The position numbers and the translations under genes were made by a program. A stretch of 64,000 nt of DNA, taken from NCBI GenBank assembly GCA_963836915.1, contig CAWILH010000002.1, forward strand, positions 248,001 to 312,000. The letters run 5' to 3'. The notes under the pieces are model-generated. The model searched no databases. It was not told the origin of the DNA and saw only the letters and a program-made list of their open reading frames with translations. Source of the stretch: Cryomorpha sp963836915. GTDB taxonomy: Bacteria; Bacteroidota; Bacteroidia; Flavobacteriales_D; Cryomorphaceae. The first letter of the stretch is position 1. Every line of letters starts with the position of its first letter. Below are positions 20,885 to 29,517 of the stretch, one piece after another.

Positions 20885-21976
20885 ATGAAAGTAAAAGCCC
20901 CACGTCTTAAATTCAGCAACCAGATAAATGCAGAATTTTTTGACACCCTTCGCGAACGCGTAAACTCTTATTTTACTACAAATGACTTGCCCAAGCATGG
21001 CGATTCTAAAATAGTCATTAAGACGATTGTCATGTTCGTGCTCTATCTTGGGCCTTTGGTAGCCATGATCCTAGGCTGGGTCACCAATCCGTTTCTCTTT
21101 GTGGGCATGTGGCTTCTTATGGGTCTCGGCGGCACGGGCATTGGAGTAAATGTAATGCACGATGCCAATCATGGGGCGTTTTCAAAATACCCTTTTTGGA
21201 ATGACCTCTTGGGCAAGAGCGTCAATTTAATCGGCGGCAATGCCAGAACTTGGAAGCTCCAGCACAATGTGCTTCACCATGCCTACACCAATATAGAAGG
21301 AATGGATCACGATCTTGATGTACCTAACGTTTTGCGTTTTTCACCCCATCAGAAAAAATATAAGATCCACCGTTTTCAGCATCTCTATGCTTGGTTCTTT
21401 TATGGTCTTCAAACATTTTCAAGAACACTTGCCACCGATTTTCGGAATGCAAAATTATTTTACGACAAGGGGCTGATACGGTCGAAGAAAGATTACAGAA
21501 GTGTGGTTTGGAATATTGTGATAGGTAAAGCATTCTACTTTTTTTATATCCTTGGGCTTCCGCTAATGTTTGCCCCGGTATCTCCTTGGTTAGTACTTCT
21601 TGGCTTTGCTACGATGCATTATGTCTCAGGATTATTGCTTGCCATGATTTTCCAAAGCGCTCACGTGATGCCAGGACTAGAGTTTCCAGTGCCCACTGAT
21701 CGTGGAACCGTGGAAAATTCTTGGGCAATACATCAAATGCAGACCACTACCAACTTCTCGCCTAAGAGCAAAGTTTTCTCATGGTTTGTGGGGGGGCTCA
21801 ATTTTCAAATTGAACATCATCTTTTCTCAAATATTTGCCACACACATTATCGGGAGATTTCCAAAATAGTCTCAAGCACCGCAAAGGAATTTGGCCTTAA
21901 ATACAATATGCAAAAGAACTTTGCCATAGCCGTATGGGAGCATGGTAAAATGCTGAAAGCATTGGGGCGAGCGTAG
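20885..21976 (+). CDS. Membrane fatty acid desaturase (front-end type, no cytochrome b5)
   Basis: A 363-residue integral membrane di-iron enzyme that inserts double bonds in acyl chains, tuning membrane fluidity. The three histidine boxes are all present: HDANHG near residue 96, HNVLHHAYTN near 126, and QIEHHLF near 300 (the QxxHH form of delta-5/6 front-end desaturases). Hydrophobic stretches flank them (VMFVLYLGPLVAMILGW, FLFVGMWLLMGLGG, ILGLPLMFAPVSPWLVLLGF). No cytochrome b5 domain is fused, so electrons must come from a separate ferredoxin or similar. Length is normal. Regiospecificity is not decidable from the sequence. Confidence 0.92.
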   Translation: MKVKAPRLKFSNQINAEFFDTLRERVNSYFTTNDLPKHGDSKIVIKTIVMFVLYLGPLVAMILGWVTNPFLFVGMWLLMGLGGTGIGVNVMHDANHGAFSKYPFWNDLLGKSVNLIGGNARTWKLQHNVLHHAYTNIEGMDHDLDVPNVLRFSPHQKKYKIHRFQHLYAWFFYGLQTFSRTLATDFRNAKLFYDKGLIRSKKDYRSVVWNIVIGKAFYFFYILGLPLMFAPVSPWLVLLGFATMHYVSGLLLAMIFQSAHVMPGLEFPVPTDRGTVENSWAIHQMQTTTNFSPKSKVFSWFVGGLNFQIEHHLFSNICHTHYREISKIVSSTAKEFGLKYNMQKNFAIAVWEHGKMLKALGRA

Positions 21977-22097
21977 TGATCAAAATTCTTGGTGCGCTAT
22001 ATCATTGGGATAAGCCGATTCCAAGTTTCGACGCTGTAGCTGCAGGATTGGTGAAAATTCAGAAATATTCAAATCAAATGGTAAACACAGCGCTTCT

Positions 22098-22733
22098 ATG
22101 AAACCTTTCGTCCTACATCTTTACTTAGTTTTTGGTTTTCTCAATCTCGCCTTAGCGCAAGTGGATGATGAGCGTATCGTATTTACCAATTTGGAAGATG
22201 CCCTTAAAAACCCCGAAGCAGTTTATTCGCTTGACCTGAGCAATAAGCAATTGGATTTTTCTTGGTCGGTATTTAAGAAGTTTCCCAATCTAGAATACCT
22301 GAGTTTAAAAAATGATCATTTAACAAAAATCCCACTTGAAATTTCCGAACTTACGAATCTCAAGATTCTCGACTTGAGTGGAAATGACTTCGAATCATTG
22401 CCTTCCGGCTTCGCTAACCTAAAGTCGTTGGAAGAGCTTTTTTTGAATGATGATCCAAACCTAAATTTAGATAAAGTATTCAACGAACTTAGCGGTCTAC
22501 CAAAATTAAAATCGCTTCACTTGGAGCATGATATGCTTGAGACAATCCCAACCGCTGTTACCAAGCTGAAGAACCTTGAATACCTCTATCTCAATGAGAA
22601 CAATTTGAAGACAGTGCCCTTTGATATAAAGAAACTGACAAAGCTCAAATTGCTCGATGTACATGATAATCCTATTCCGAGAACTATGATGGAGCAATAT
22701 GACCAAAAGAAAGAGCCTATTATCAGGTTTTGA
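22098..22733 (+). CDS. Secreted leucine-rich repeat protein
   Basis: A 211-residue protein with a signal peptide (MKPFVLHLYLVFGFLNLALAQ) and about six leucine-rich repeats: LEYLSLKNDHLTKIPLEI, LKILDLSGNDFESLPSGF, LEELFLNDDPNLNLD, LKSLHLEHDMLETIPTAV, LEYLYLNENNLKTVPFDI and LKLLDVHDNPIP. The repeats form a small binding solenoid; partner unknown. The last residues (TMMEQYDQKKEPIIRF) look like a capping end, not a T9SS domain. The gene stands alone and ends 105 bases before a strong bidirectional terminator. Confidence 0.85.
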   Translation: MKPFVLHLYLVFGFLNLALAQVDDERIVFTNLEDALKNPEAVYSLDLSNKQLDFSWSVFKKFPNLEYLSLKNDHLTKIPLEISELTNLKILDLSGNDFESLPSGFANLKSLEELFLNDDPNLNLDKVFNELSGLPKLKSLHLEHDMLETIPTAVTKLKNLEYLYLNENNLKTVPFDIKKLTKLKLLDVHDNPIPRTMMEQYDQKKEPIIRF

Positions 22734-22838
22734 TGCTAGGTTGATCGTTCTTTAATTTACGATATGAAGCTGCAGTAGATTTATTGAGATTCTGTTCTGC
22801 GATAAACTTTAATTAGGATATTTATTGGAAAATCTTAC

Positions 22839-22870
22839 AAAAAAAGGGAACCATACGGTTCCCTTTTTTT
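22839..22870. terminator. Bidirectional rho-independent terminator
   Basis: An A run, GGGAACC, loop ATAC, GGTTCCC and a T run form a 14-bp stem counting the A/T tracts, symmetric enough to end transcription both from the LRR gene (plus) and the SnoaL-like gene (minus). Confidence 0.92.
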
Positions 22871-22894
22871 AGCGCAAATAATAAAATGGACTTA

Positions 22895-23248
22895 TCAGGC
22901 ATTATAGTAAAAACGCTCTTCGATAATTTTATCCCCTTCCCATTTCTGGCGTGCCACTTGTTCCATTTTTTGTCGCTTGCCGCCCATGGTCACATCCATC
23001 CAAGATTCAACCATTGATGTTTTTTCATCTTCATTGGAAGTGACGGCATGCACGCCGCCACCGTGCATCTCTTCTATTCCCTTGACGAAATCCTGCTCGT
23101 ATTCGCGGTTGGCTTTTTTCCCTTCCCGCTTGTCGCCAGTGGCTTCGATCATGGTGACATCTTCGTGATAGTAGTGCTCAAAGGCATCCATTATTTTGCC
23201 TTCGCCTACCATTTTGTACATTGCTTGTGCTTTTTCTAGATAGCTCAT
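22895..23248 (-). CDS. SnoaL-like / NTF2-fold protein
   Basis: A 117-residue protein with the NTF2-like cone fold pattern: an N-terminal helix (YLEKAQAMYKMVGEGKIMDAFEHYY), HEDVTMIEATGD in the place where SnoaL-like proteins have the first strand, and a closing beta-hairpin (MEQVARQKWEGDKIIEERFYYN). Members include polyketide cyclases, ketosteroid isomerases and many non-enzymatic binders, so no reaction can be given. It lies 77 bases after the helicase gene on the same strand and could be on its transcript, but the link may be accidental. It ends before a strong terminator. Confidence 0.75.
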   Translation of the reverse strand: MSYLEKAQAMYKMVGEGKIMDAFEHYYHEDVTMIEATGDKREGKKANREYEQDFVKGIEEMHGGGVHAVTSNEDEKTSMVESWMDVTMGGKRQKMEQVARQKWEGDKIIEERFYYNA

Positions 23249-23325
23249 AATTTATACTTTTAGTTTAAAGTGGAACAGGACTGTTTTAGGAATTGTTTGA
23301 CCGTAATTCGTAAAATTTCACAATC

Positions 23326-26052
23326 CTATCCAATCAAAAAGCGGGTCAATGCGGCTTTCGATTCTGCACGCTTTAGTTGCCAAGCGCTGAAGGCCAATGG
23401 AAAAATTGAAATTTTCGCCCGTCCAAGGTCTGTAATCTGCTGTGAGCTCAAATGTTCTTCAAAGTCGCCTGGGTAGCCTATCAGATCTATACCGAAATAC
23501 TGCGCGTTGCTTTTGAGTAAAATATCTATTTGAAAGCCAGCGATGATGTAATCAGACCAAACCGAAGTTTCAGAAGCTGACACAAAGGCTAAGACTTCTT
23601 TTAGAAACTGGTCTTTGGAAGGATTACTTGACGTATCGACTTTTTGGGTTTCGAGCGCAGATTCCAAGAATTTTCGCAAATAAGAATCGCTGTCAAGCTG
23701 CTGGGGAAGAAAGGAGTGATACACTTTCTGTACATGTCTCGCACGTGTAATCGACACATTAAAAACATCCGTCTTGTTGATATGCAGGAATGCTGAATGG
23801 TGCGAATCGGCATCTACAGCGAAAGATAGGAGCATGATGTCTCGCTCATTGCCTTGAAAATTGTATGCAGTGCCAACCATAATTTGGTGCGCTGCAATTT
23901 CTGCAAGTGTGAACTGGGAGGATATTTCGGCAAATAGCGCATCTACCTGATCACGAAAAGGCGACAATACGCCGATACTGGATTTTAGGTCGTCATCCAG
24001 ATCTTCTTCTGAACGGACCAACTGGTGCAGCTCCAGCAAAATCGCTTCAACTTCTACTAGATTGATTCCTTTTTTCGGGTCACGGCTGCCATATTTTAGA
24101 TATACTGTCTCCAACCCTTGGCTTGCTTCAGGTCGCTGCCGCATTATTCTTAGGTCGGAAGAATAAAATTGCTCATTTGAAAATTGAATGATATCTGCTG
24201 TCGATCTGAAATGCTCATTTAGGAAAACCGAATTTCTTTGGCTGCTCAACCGTGCTATTGCTAGGTCTAGCAAGCTGTTTTTTCTAAAATCAAATGTGGC
24301 GATTTCTTCATCAGTCAGCTTATGGCCATTCCCAATTTGGCTCAGACGCATACGCGAAAGGAAAGTCACATGGCGCAATTGATTCGGATCCCCGACTATT
24401 ACCACCCTTTTCGCGCGTTGTATTGCCGGAAGGCAAGTCGCCATGTCGCATTGGCTCGCTTCGTCTATGATTACTACATCGAAAGTTCCGTTGTACAGCG
24501 GTAAGATTTTATAAAGTTCGGCCTGCCGGCAAAGCCAAATTGGGAATGCGCGAAGCAAGATTTTTATGTTTATGCTTTCCATAAGGCTCGCCCTGCGGGA
24601 ACTGTTCCGCGCCCGCACAGCGGCGTTTAGCGCGGCCAGCTCTTGTCTGTCCCGATTTAAAACCTCGGTAAGCTCTTGCTCAAACTTCTCTTTTATATAG
24701 GTTTTGATTGCTTCGATTTGATTTGCGGATTCCACATTGTAAGATTCCAAGGTTTCCCAGAGTGGATCAAAAAATCCATGGATGGCTTCGATGATCGCTG
24801 TGCGCACCGTATTTTCCAATGATTTCCCGGTCAATTGTTTCCCCCAACTTATCTCGCGACCCATCCGTGCATCAAGTTTTTTCGCCAGTCTTTTGATGCG
24901 CTTCTGACGCGCTGCAATCGTATTTTTAAGGCTGCGATAATTTGACTCGGTTGCTGAAAAGTTACGCTGATTCAATATTTCATTCAAACGCTTTTTCATC
25001 TGGGCAGCATTCGATTTGTCGCCACCACGAATACAAAGCTTGTCTGTACCCAGCATTTTCTCGATCATCGCAAGGCAAACATCCACGGCTTCATTTTGCT
25101 GAGACACAATCAGCACCGATTGCCCGCGCATAAGGTGGTCGATGGCTATGCAGCTCGATGTGTAGGATTTTCCGGTGCCTGGTGGGCCGATAATAATGGA
25201 ATGCGTTTCCCTTCGCGCATTTTCAACAGCCTTGCACTGTGCAGCACTAAGCTGCCCGGGCAGCATTATTGAACTTTTGTTTAAAGGCGGAAGCAATTTT
25301 TCTGTCTTGCCCAGCAGGCATTTCAAGGCCGGACTAAAAATTTTTGAATCGCTGAGTTTCTTCAGTTCAGAAATGATGCCGTAAGTATCCGTCGATTTTT
25401 TTACGATTCCCAAAGCGCTTGAAGGGACAAGCCTAAAATCGCGTTGGGCGTCAAGTTGTTTTGGCTGTAAATACCGTTTTAATTTATTCTCTTTCCATAG
25501 ATTGGGAAAGTAGAGCATGTCATCGACTTCCATTTCTGAAAAATGCTGCTTAAAAAAGCGCATGATTCTGCCGGAAACGCCAAAGTCAAAAGGGAATTTA
25601 GGTATATTCTCAATGAAATCGGCCATGCTGACATCTCCGCCATATTTTCCATTCAAGGCTTCAAAAAACGAAGAATTGACCCTTGGATTCTCTCCATCGA
25701 CATAGAGAAAGTAATTGTCCTTTTCGAAAAGGAGTTCGGCTGGAAATAGGAGCAAAGGAGCTGCAATTTTTCGCGCCGGTTGACGACTTTCATCTTTTCC
25801 CAATAAAAAGAAACTACCATAAAAGAGTTCCTTTTCGCTTTTATACAGCGCCAGGACTTTGAGAACTTGCTCAGCGTAGGCGTAAGGAATGGCCAACTTC
25901 GGTGCAACATTATTGATCAGTTCTTCCTGACCGTCAATAATTTTTATGAACCCTACCTTCGGAGAAGAGATGTAATTACTGATCCTGAGCTGTCGATTGT
26001 CGGCCTGATAGCAATCTGCAAGGTGTTTTATGATTTGGCTGGTGCTGCCCAT
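23326..26052 (-). CDS. Superfamily 1 helicase (COG1112 / UPF1-DNA2 type) with nuclease-like tail
   Basis: A 908-residue ATP-dependent nucleic acid helicase. The N-terminal third has the block APLLLFPAELLF seen in DUF4011-type helicases. Motif I is IIIGPPGTGKSYTSS (about 285-300), motif Ia VLIVSQQNEAVDV, motif II VVIIDEASQCD, motif III VVIVGDPNQLRHV, motif IV FLNEHFRS, motif V VGTAYNFQGNERDIMLLSF and motif VI NVSITRARHVQKV. The last 100 residues (SDYIIAGFQIDILLK...YFGIDLIGYPGDFEEHLSSQQITDLGRA) resemble a PD-(D/E)XK/DUF559-type nuclease fold, perhaps degenerate. The start codon follows the stop of the PLD gene with no gap, so the two are co-translated. In known defence systems such as Mokosh a COG1112 helicase works with a PLD nuclease; the Ser/Thr kinase domain of Mokosh MkoA is not seen. 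A role in phage or foreign RNA/DNA sensing is inferred. Confidence 0.88.
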   Translation of the reverse strand: MGSTSQIIKHLADCYQADNRQLRISNYISSPKVGFIKIIDGQEELINNVAPKLAIPYAYAEQVLKVLALYKSEKELFYGSFFLLGKDESRQPARKIAAPLLLFPAELLFEKDNYFLYVDGENPRVNSSFFEALNGKYGGDVSMADFIENIPKFPFDFGVSGRIMRFFKQHFSEMEVDDMLYFPNLWKENKLKRYLQPKQLDAQRDFRLVPSSALGIVKKSTDTYGIISELKKLSDSKIFSPALKCLLGKTEKLLPPLNKSSIMLPGQLSAAQCKAVENARRETHSIIIGPPGTGKSYTSSCIAIDHLMRGQSVLIVSQQNEAVDVCLAMIEKMLGTDKLCIRGGDKSNAAQMKKRLNEILNQRNFSATESNYRSLKNTIAARQKRIKRLAKKLDARMGREISWGKQLTGKSLENTVRTAIIEAIHGFFDPLWETLESYNVESANQIEAIKTYIKEKFEQELTEVLNRDRQELAALNAAVRARNSSRRASLMESINIKILLRAFPIWLCRQAELYKILPLYNGTFDVVIIDEASQCDMATCLPAIQRAKRVVIVGDPNQLRHVTFLSRMRLSQIGNGHKLTDEEIATFDFRKNSLLDLAIARLSSQRNSVFLNEHFRSTADIIQFSNEQFYSSDLRIMRQRPEASQGLETVYLKYGSRDPKKGINLVEVEAILLELHQLVRSEEDLDDDLKSSIGVLSPFRDQVDALFAEISSQFTLAEIAAHQIMVGTAYNFQGNERDIMLLSFAVDADSHHSAFLHINKTDVFNVSITRARHVQKVYHSFLPQQLDSDSYLRKFLESALETQKVDTSSNPSKDQFLKEVLAFVSASETSVWSDYIIAGFQIDILLKSNAQYFGIDLIGYPGDFEEHLSSQQITDLGRAKISIFPLAFSAWQLKRAESKAALTRFLIG

Positions 26053-26502
26053 CTACCCAAATTTCTCCCAGAGTTTTTCAAATTCCCGCTCGAACTGTGC
26101 GTGTAAGTCGGGGTCGGCAGAAATGACGATATTCTCATAATTGTAATCGGCGGCAGAGCGCGTCCAGTTATAGCTGCCAGTGATAATCCGCTCATCCACA
26201 ATGGCAAACTTATGGTGCATGTGCGCCTTGTTGGGGTCGAACCTTACCGAAAGGCCAAGTTCGATAAGCCTGTGTATATCAGAACCGCGGTCGTGGGCTT
26301 TGTCATTGTCCGTGACGATTCTTACCCTTTTATTGAGCTTGTGCGCTTCAATAATGGCATCCGTAATTTCGTTGTCACTGATGGTAAATACGCAGATATC
26401 AATCCTTCGGCCCGCAGCCTTGATGGCCGCAATTATAGCGTCGCGACAGGTTTCCCCTGGGCTGAAATAGGCTTGGCTCTTATATGCTTTACTTGAATTC
26501 AC
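26053..26502 (-). CDS. PLD-family nuclease, partner of the helicase
   Basis: A 149-residue single-domain phospholipase D superfamily protein. The catalytic motif is HHKFAIVDERIITGSYNWTRSAADYNYEN (H-x-K-x4-D followed by the GSxN strand). One HKD motif per chain means the active site forms in a dimer, as in Nuc and other small PLD nucleases. The upstream region has the usual strand-helix order (IDICVFTISDNEITDAIIEAHK, RVRIVTDN). No signal peptide, so it acts in the cytosol, unlike Nuc. It is the first gene of a two-gene unit with the helicase (0-base gap). A DNA or RNA nuclease activity is likely from the family; its target is unknown. Confidence 0.88.
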   Translation of the reverse strand: MNSSKAYKSQAYFSPGETCRDAIIAAIKAAGRRIDICVFTISDNEITDAIIEAHKLNKRVRIVTDNDKAHDRGSDIHRLIELGLSVRFDPNKAHMHHKFAIVDERIITGSYNWTRSAADYNYENIVISADPDLHAQFEREFEKLWEKFG

Positions 26503-26711
26503 GTCAATCTTATTTGGAATACCCTTAATCGAACCTTTTTGCTTTAGAATCTTCTCCTATCCTAAACATAATAGCAGCATTAAAAAACCGTAAGCTCATG
26601 TTGGTCGACTCTGTTTGTTATAGAAAGCTGCCAATATACAATAGCGTGGTGGGAAAACGATTGGGTTTTTCGATTTTATAATTTACTACCTTTACTTCAA
26701 AGATTATTCAA

Positions 26712-26945
26712 ATGACCCTAGAAGCCCGAAAAATAGAGTTTGTACAGGAGTTTTTAAAATTGAAAAGTGAAGATTCGGTAGCGCGCTTAGAGAAAATTTT
26801 AAAAAAAGAAAAGGTCAACTCCACAGATCACGAATATCAGCCTATGTCGAAAGTTGATTTTAATAAACGCATAGATCAATCGGAGTCTGACTTTGAAAAT
26901 GGACGTTTTAAAAGCAGCTCTGATGTTTTATCCAAATACGATTGA
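26712..26945 (+). CDS. Antitoxin of a ParE/RelE-type pair
   Basis: A 77-residue acidic protein with the form seen for antitoxins paired with ParE/RelE toxins in Bacteroidota: an N-terminal helix (MTLEARKIEFVQEFLKLKSEDSVARLEKIL) that likely dimerises, and a flexible C-terminal half (YQPMSKVDFNKRIDQSESDFENGRFKSSSDVLSKYD) that would wrap the toxin. Its stop TGA overlaps the TTG start of the toxin. A promoter-like TTG...TACCTTTA lies upstream. Such antitoxins usually repress their own operon with the toxin as co-repressor, though no classical HTH or AbrB motif is evident. Confidence 0.82.
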   Translation: MTLEARKIEFVQEFLKLKSEDSVARLEKILKKEKVNSTDHEYQPMSKVDFNKRIDQSESDFENGRFKSSSDVLSKYD

Positions 26946-27262
26946 AGCGCTTCCAAGTTATTTGGTCAGCTTTTGCTGAAGCTCAACTTGATGAAATTTA
27001 TCAATATTACAAAGGCAAGGCAAGTGTTGCTGTTGCCTTCAAGATTATTAGCGGGCTTGTTAGGGAAACAGAAAAATTAGTTCAAAAACCCTACATGGGT
27101 CAGGAAGAAGATATACTCAAGGATAGGAGAATAACTTACAGATACTTTATTTTTAAGAATTATAAATTGGTCTACTCCGTTGACGAAGTTAATCGATTTA
27201 TCAAAATAGCTGATGTTTTCGATACACGGCAGAATCCGATAAAAATGAAGCGGACACAATGA
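26942..27262 (+). CDS. ParE/RelE-superfamily toxin
   Basis: A 106-residue protein of the RelE/ParE fold: FQVIWSAFAEAQLDEIYQYYKGKASVAVAFKIISGLVRETEKL (strand, then helical hairpin), followed by PYMGQEEDILKDRRITYRYFIFKNYKLVYSVDEVNRFIKIADVFDTRQNP, the usual four-strand sheet ending in VFDTRQNP. RelE members cut mRNA on the ribosome, ParE members poison gyrase; the YRYFIFKNYKLVYSV pattern is common to both, so the target is open. The TTG start at 26942 overlaps the antitoxin stop (ATTGA), typical translational coupling. Confidence 0.87.
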   Translation: MKRFQVIWSAFAEAQLDEIYQYYKGKASVAVAFKIISGLVRETEKLVQKPYMGQEEDILKDRRITYRYFIFKNYKLVYSVDEVNRFIKIADVFDTRQNPIKMKRTQ

Positions 27263-27358
27263 TTTTCTTTAAATTTTAGCTTGGCTGATTTTCGCGACTG
27301 GAGTTTATGTTTTTATCGCGGGCTTTCGCGAAATAGGTCTTCCAGTGATTTTAGTCTC

Positions 27359-28144
27359 TCATCCATTCTTTTTGCGGAGTTCGTTTTTTATACCAGCTAT
27401 TTCTGATTCCATTCGGGCTATCCGTTCAGCTTGGTTTTGGCCAATGCCAATAGTATTGGTGATTGTTTTGGTCAACTCCCATATTTTTCGGATGTCTTTG
27501 CTTTTTACCTGCATGGAGTAGCTTTCCGGATTATCACCTGACAATACAATGTTGCTCAGGTTTCTTTGGCTTACCCTTCGGAATACGATCTCGCCCAGCA
27601 TTTCAATAATGTAAGCCTTCCCAACTTCCAGGCCATCTGGTTTTTGATTTGCCGATAAGGAGCACACGGCAACATCGCCTTTTTTAAGCCCGCCGGCAGC
27701 GGTGGCCATCTCATCTTTTTCGATTTCAAAAGCCAGGTATTTTACCCCTTTGGTAAGGGGAAGCGCAATGGCAGGGAGCTTTTTAGTGATCTCCGCATCG
27801 CTTAAATATTCCTTCTGCGATGCGGCATCCAGGTATGGGATGTGCAAGACTTCCTGCGGATTCTGCGTCGGCTTCAGGTTGTGCGCGGCATCTTTGCTCA
27901 GCTCCTTTCGGAAAATGTCGAACCGGTAAAGATTGTTGACGCTAAGGTCTTTTTGAAGCAAATCGTCTATGCCAATGCCAAAATAATTGGCAATATCAAT
28001 CAAAGTGGAAATTTTGGGTTCTGATCTTCCTTCTTCATAAGCACCGATGCTCGCTCGCTTCAATTCGAAAAGCGCGGCAAATTCAGTCTGACTAAGGTTT
28101 TTTATGCCCCTGATCTTTTTTATGTTCCTACCTATTTTTGACAT
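27359..28144 (-). CDS. XRE-family regulator with S24/LexA-like C-terminal domain
   Basis: A 261-residue repressor-like protein. The N-terminal Cro/CI helix-turn-helix is at about residues 6-62 (NLSQTEFAALFELKRASIGAYEEGRSEPKIS). The middle and C-terminal part follows the S24 peptidase fold (GDVAVCSLSANQ, AYIIEMLGEIVFRRV, LSGDNPESYSMQV). In autocleaving LexA/CI proteins the catalytic Ser lies in a GDSM motif; here the matching place reads EKDEMATAAGG, without Ser, so self-cleavage is unlikely and the domain probably serves dimerisation. A coiled coil ends the protein (QAERIARMESEIAGIKNELRKK). It is divergent from the YbjN-PspA-flotillin operon across a 180-bp gap full of inverted repeats, which suggests it controls that operon and itself. 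Confidence 0.85.
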   Translation of the reverse strand: MSKIGRNIKKIRGIKNLSQTEFAALFELKRASIGAYEEGRSEPKISTLIDIANYFGIGIDDLLQKDLSVNNLYRFDIFRKELSKDAAHNLKPTQNPQEVLHIPYLDAASQKEYLSDAEITKKLPAIALPLTKGVKYLAFEIEKDEMATAAGGLKKGDVAVCSLSANQKPDGLEVGKAYIIEMLGEIVFRRVSQRNLSNIVLSGDNPESYSMQVKSKDIRKIWELTKTITNTIGIGQNQAERIARMESEIAGIKNELRKKNG

Positions 28145-28161
28145 ACCACAAAAAATAAAAC

Positions 28162-28204
28162 GCCAATATATTTGGCTTTACCAATAATAATAGTAATTTG
28201 GCTG
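28162..28204. promoter_or_regulatory. Candidate operator array between the XRE gene and the PspA operon
   Basis: GCCAATATATTTGGC (28162-28176) is an inverted repeat with arms GCCAA/TTGGC. It is followed by CCAAT at 28181 and ATTTGGC at 28196-28202, giving alternating CCAA and TTGG half-sites at similar spacing. The site lies 18-60 bases upstream of the XRE gene start and 120-160 bases upstream of the YbjN-like gene. Binding by the XRE protein is inferred. Confidence 0.5.
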
Positions 28205-28324
28205 CGTAAAGCTAATAAAAATATCATGAAAGCTCAAACGAGTACATCAATGGGGCGCCATCCACCGTAAAAGTTTTATATATTGCCCTTCCAAACTTGA
28301 TCTATTAACTACATAATCATTAAT

Positions 28325-28720
28325 ATGAGCGCACATTTCGAAAAAATAAAATCGTACATCACCGATCTGGACTATACCATAAGCCATGAAAATACCAATG
28401 AAGGTGTTTTTGTGATAGCGCATGAGTCGGCGGGAATACAAAACCTGGTTTTGGCACTGGCCGATCCCATCCTGATCATTGAGATGTACCTTTTTGAAAT
28501 AAAGCAGGCATCTGTTGAGATGTTTAGGGACTTGTTGCAAAAAAACCGCGACATCGTTCACGGCGCATTTGTATTGGACGAAACGGGCAAAAAAGTGATT
28601 TTCAGGGACACCCTTCAACTCGAAAACTTGGATCTCAATGAACTGGAAGGGTCAATCAATTCGCTTAGTCTTTTGCTTAGCGAGTACAGCGATGAGCTGA
28701 TCAAGTTTTCAAAGCATTGA
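28325..28720 (+). CDS. YbjN-like protein of the PspA/flotillin operon
   Basis: A 131-residue soluble protein resembling the YbjN/type III secretion chaperone-like fold: helix (HFEKIKSYITDLDY), a sheet with EGVFVIAHESAGIQNLVLALADPILIIEMYLFEI, helix (VEMFRDLLQKNRDIVHGAFVLDE), strand (KVIFRDTL), long C-terminal helix (LNELEGSINSLSLLLSEYSDELIKF). Proteins of this fold, and the unrelated-looking YjfI/DUF2170, occur beside PspA paralogues in many bacteria. A chaperone or adaptor role for PspA is inferred from position only. First gene of the operon, 78 bases before pspA. Confidence 0.7.
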   Translation: MSAHFEKIKSYITDLDYTISHENTNEGVFVIAHESAGIQNLVLALADPILIIEMYLFEIKQASVEMFRDLLQKNRDIVHGAFVLDETGKKVIFRDTLQLENLDLNELEGSINSLSLLLSEYSDELIKFSKH

Positions 28721-28798
28721 ACTTTGAATTTTTACTGGCGGAAGTTTTCGAAAGAAGCCTGCCAAAACAATTTTTGACAAACACTAAAAACACTCCAC

Positions 28799-29509
28799 AT
28801 GAACTTATTCAAACGATTATTCTCGATAGGCACGGCCGAAGCCCATTCGGCAGTTGATAAATTGGAAGACCCCATTAAGATGACCGAGCAGGGCATCAGG
28901 GAATTGAAAGGCGATCTCGACGGGGCCTTGCACGCTCTGGCAGAAGTAAAGGCGCTGAGCATCCGTGCCCGAAACGACATCGAAACTTTTGAAAACAAGG
29001 CGCAAGACTATGAGCGTAAAGCTGTGCTTTTGCTACAGCAAGCCCAAAAAGGAGAAATGGAAACCGCAGAAGCCGACCGCTTGGCGAGCGAAGCTTTGGT
29101 AAAAAAGGAAGAGAACCTGCGACATATCGACCGTAACAAAATCGACAAAGAAAAATTCGACGGAAATATCTCGGCAATGGACACCAACATAAAGCGATTG
29201 CGACAGCAGATAAGCCAGTACGAGAACGAACTGAAAACCCTTCGCGCCCGTGTGAAAGTGAGCAGTGCCACCAAAAACATCAACAAGCAAATGGCGCAGA
29301 TCGATGCTTCTGGCACGGTGGCAATGCTTGAGCGAATGAAGGAGAAAGTGGCTCAGGAAGAAGCACTTGCAGAGAGCTATGGAGAAATAGCCAATGAGAG
29401 CCGCTCAGTGGATGATGAAATAGACAAAGCGCTTTTGAATGCCGACAGCGCCCGTGCCACCGACCAATTGGCCGAGCTCAAGAAAAAACTCGGCATGAAC
29501 CAGGGGTAA
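28799..29509 (+). CDS. pspA: PspA/IM30-family membrane-stress protein
   Basis: A 236-residue, almost wholly helical protein of the PspA/Vipp1 (ESCRT-III) family. It starts with MNLFKRLFSIGTAEAHSAVDKLEDPIKMTEQGIRELKGDL, the amphipathic helix and the typical DPxKMxxQxIRELxxxL signature, then long coiled coils (AQDYERKAVLLLQQAQKGEMETAEADRLASEAL; IKRLRQQISQYENELKTLRARV), ending in DQLAELKKKLGMNQ. Members polymerise on the inner face of the membrane and stop proton leakage under envelope stress. Here it forms an operon with YqiJ-like and flotillin genes, as the E. coli YjfJ paralogue and many distant species do. No PspF or PspBC is seen; control is probably by the adjacent XRE regulator. Confidence 0.93.
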   Translation: MNLFKRLFSIGTAEAHSAVDKLEDPIKMTEQGIRELKGDLDGALHALAEVKALSIRARNDIETFENKAQDYERKAVLLLQQAQKGEMETAEADRLASEALVKKEENLRHIDRNKIDKEKFDGNISAMDTNIKRLRQQISQYENELKTLRARVKVSSATKNINKQMAQIDASGTVAMLERMKEKVAQEEALAESYGEIANESRSVDDEIDKALLNADSARATDQLAELKKKLGMNQG

Positions 29510-29517
29510 ATCCGGGC

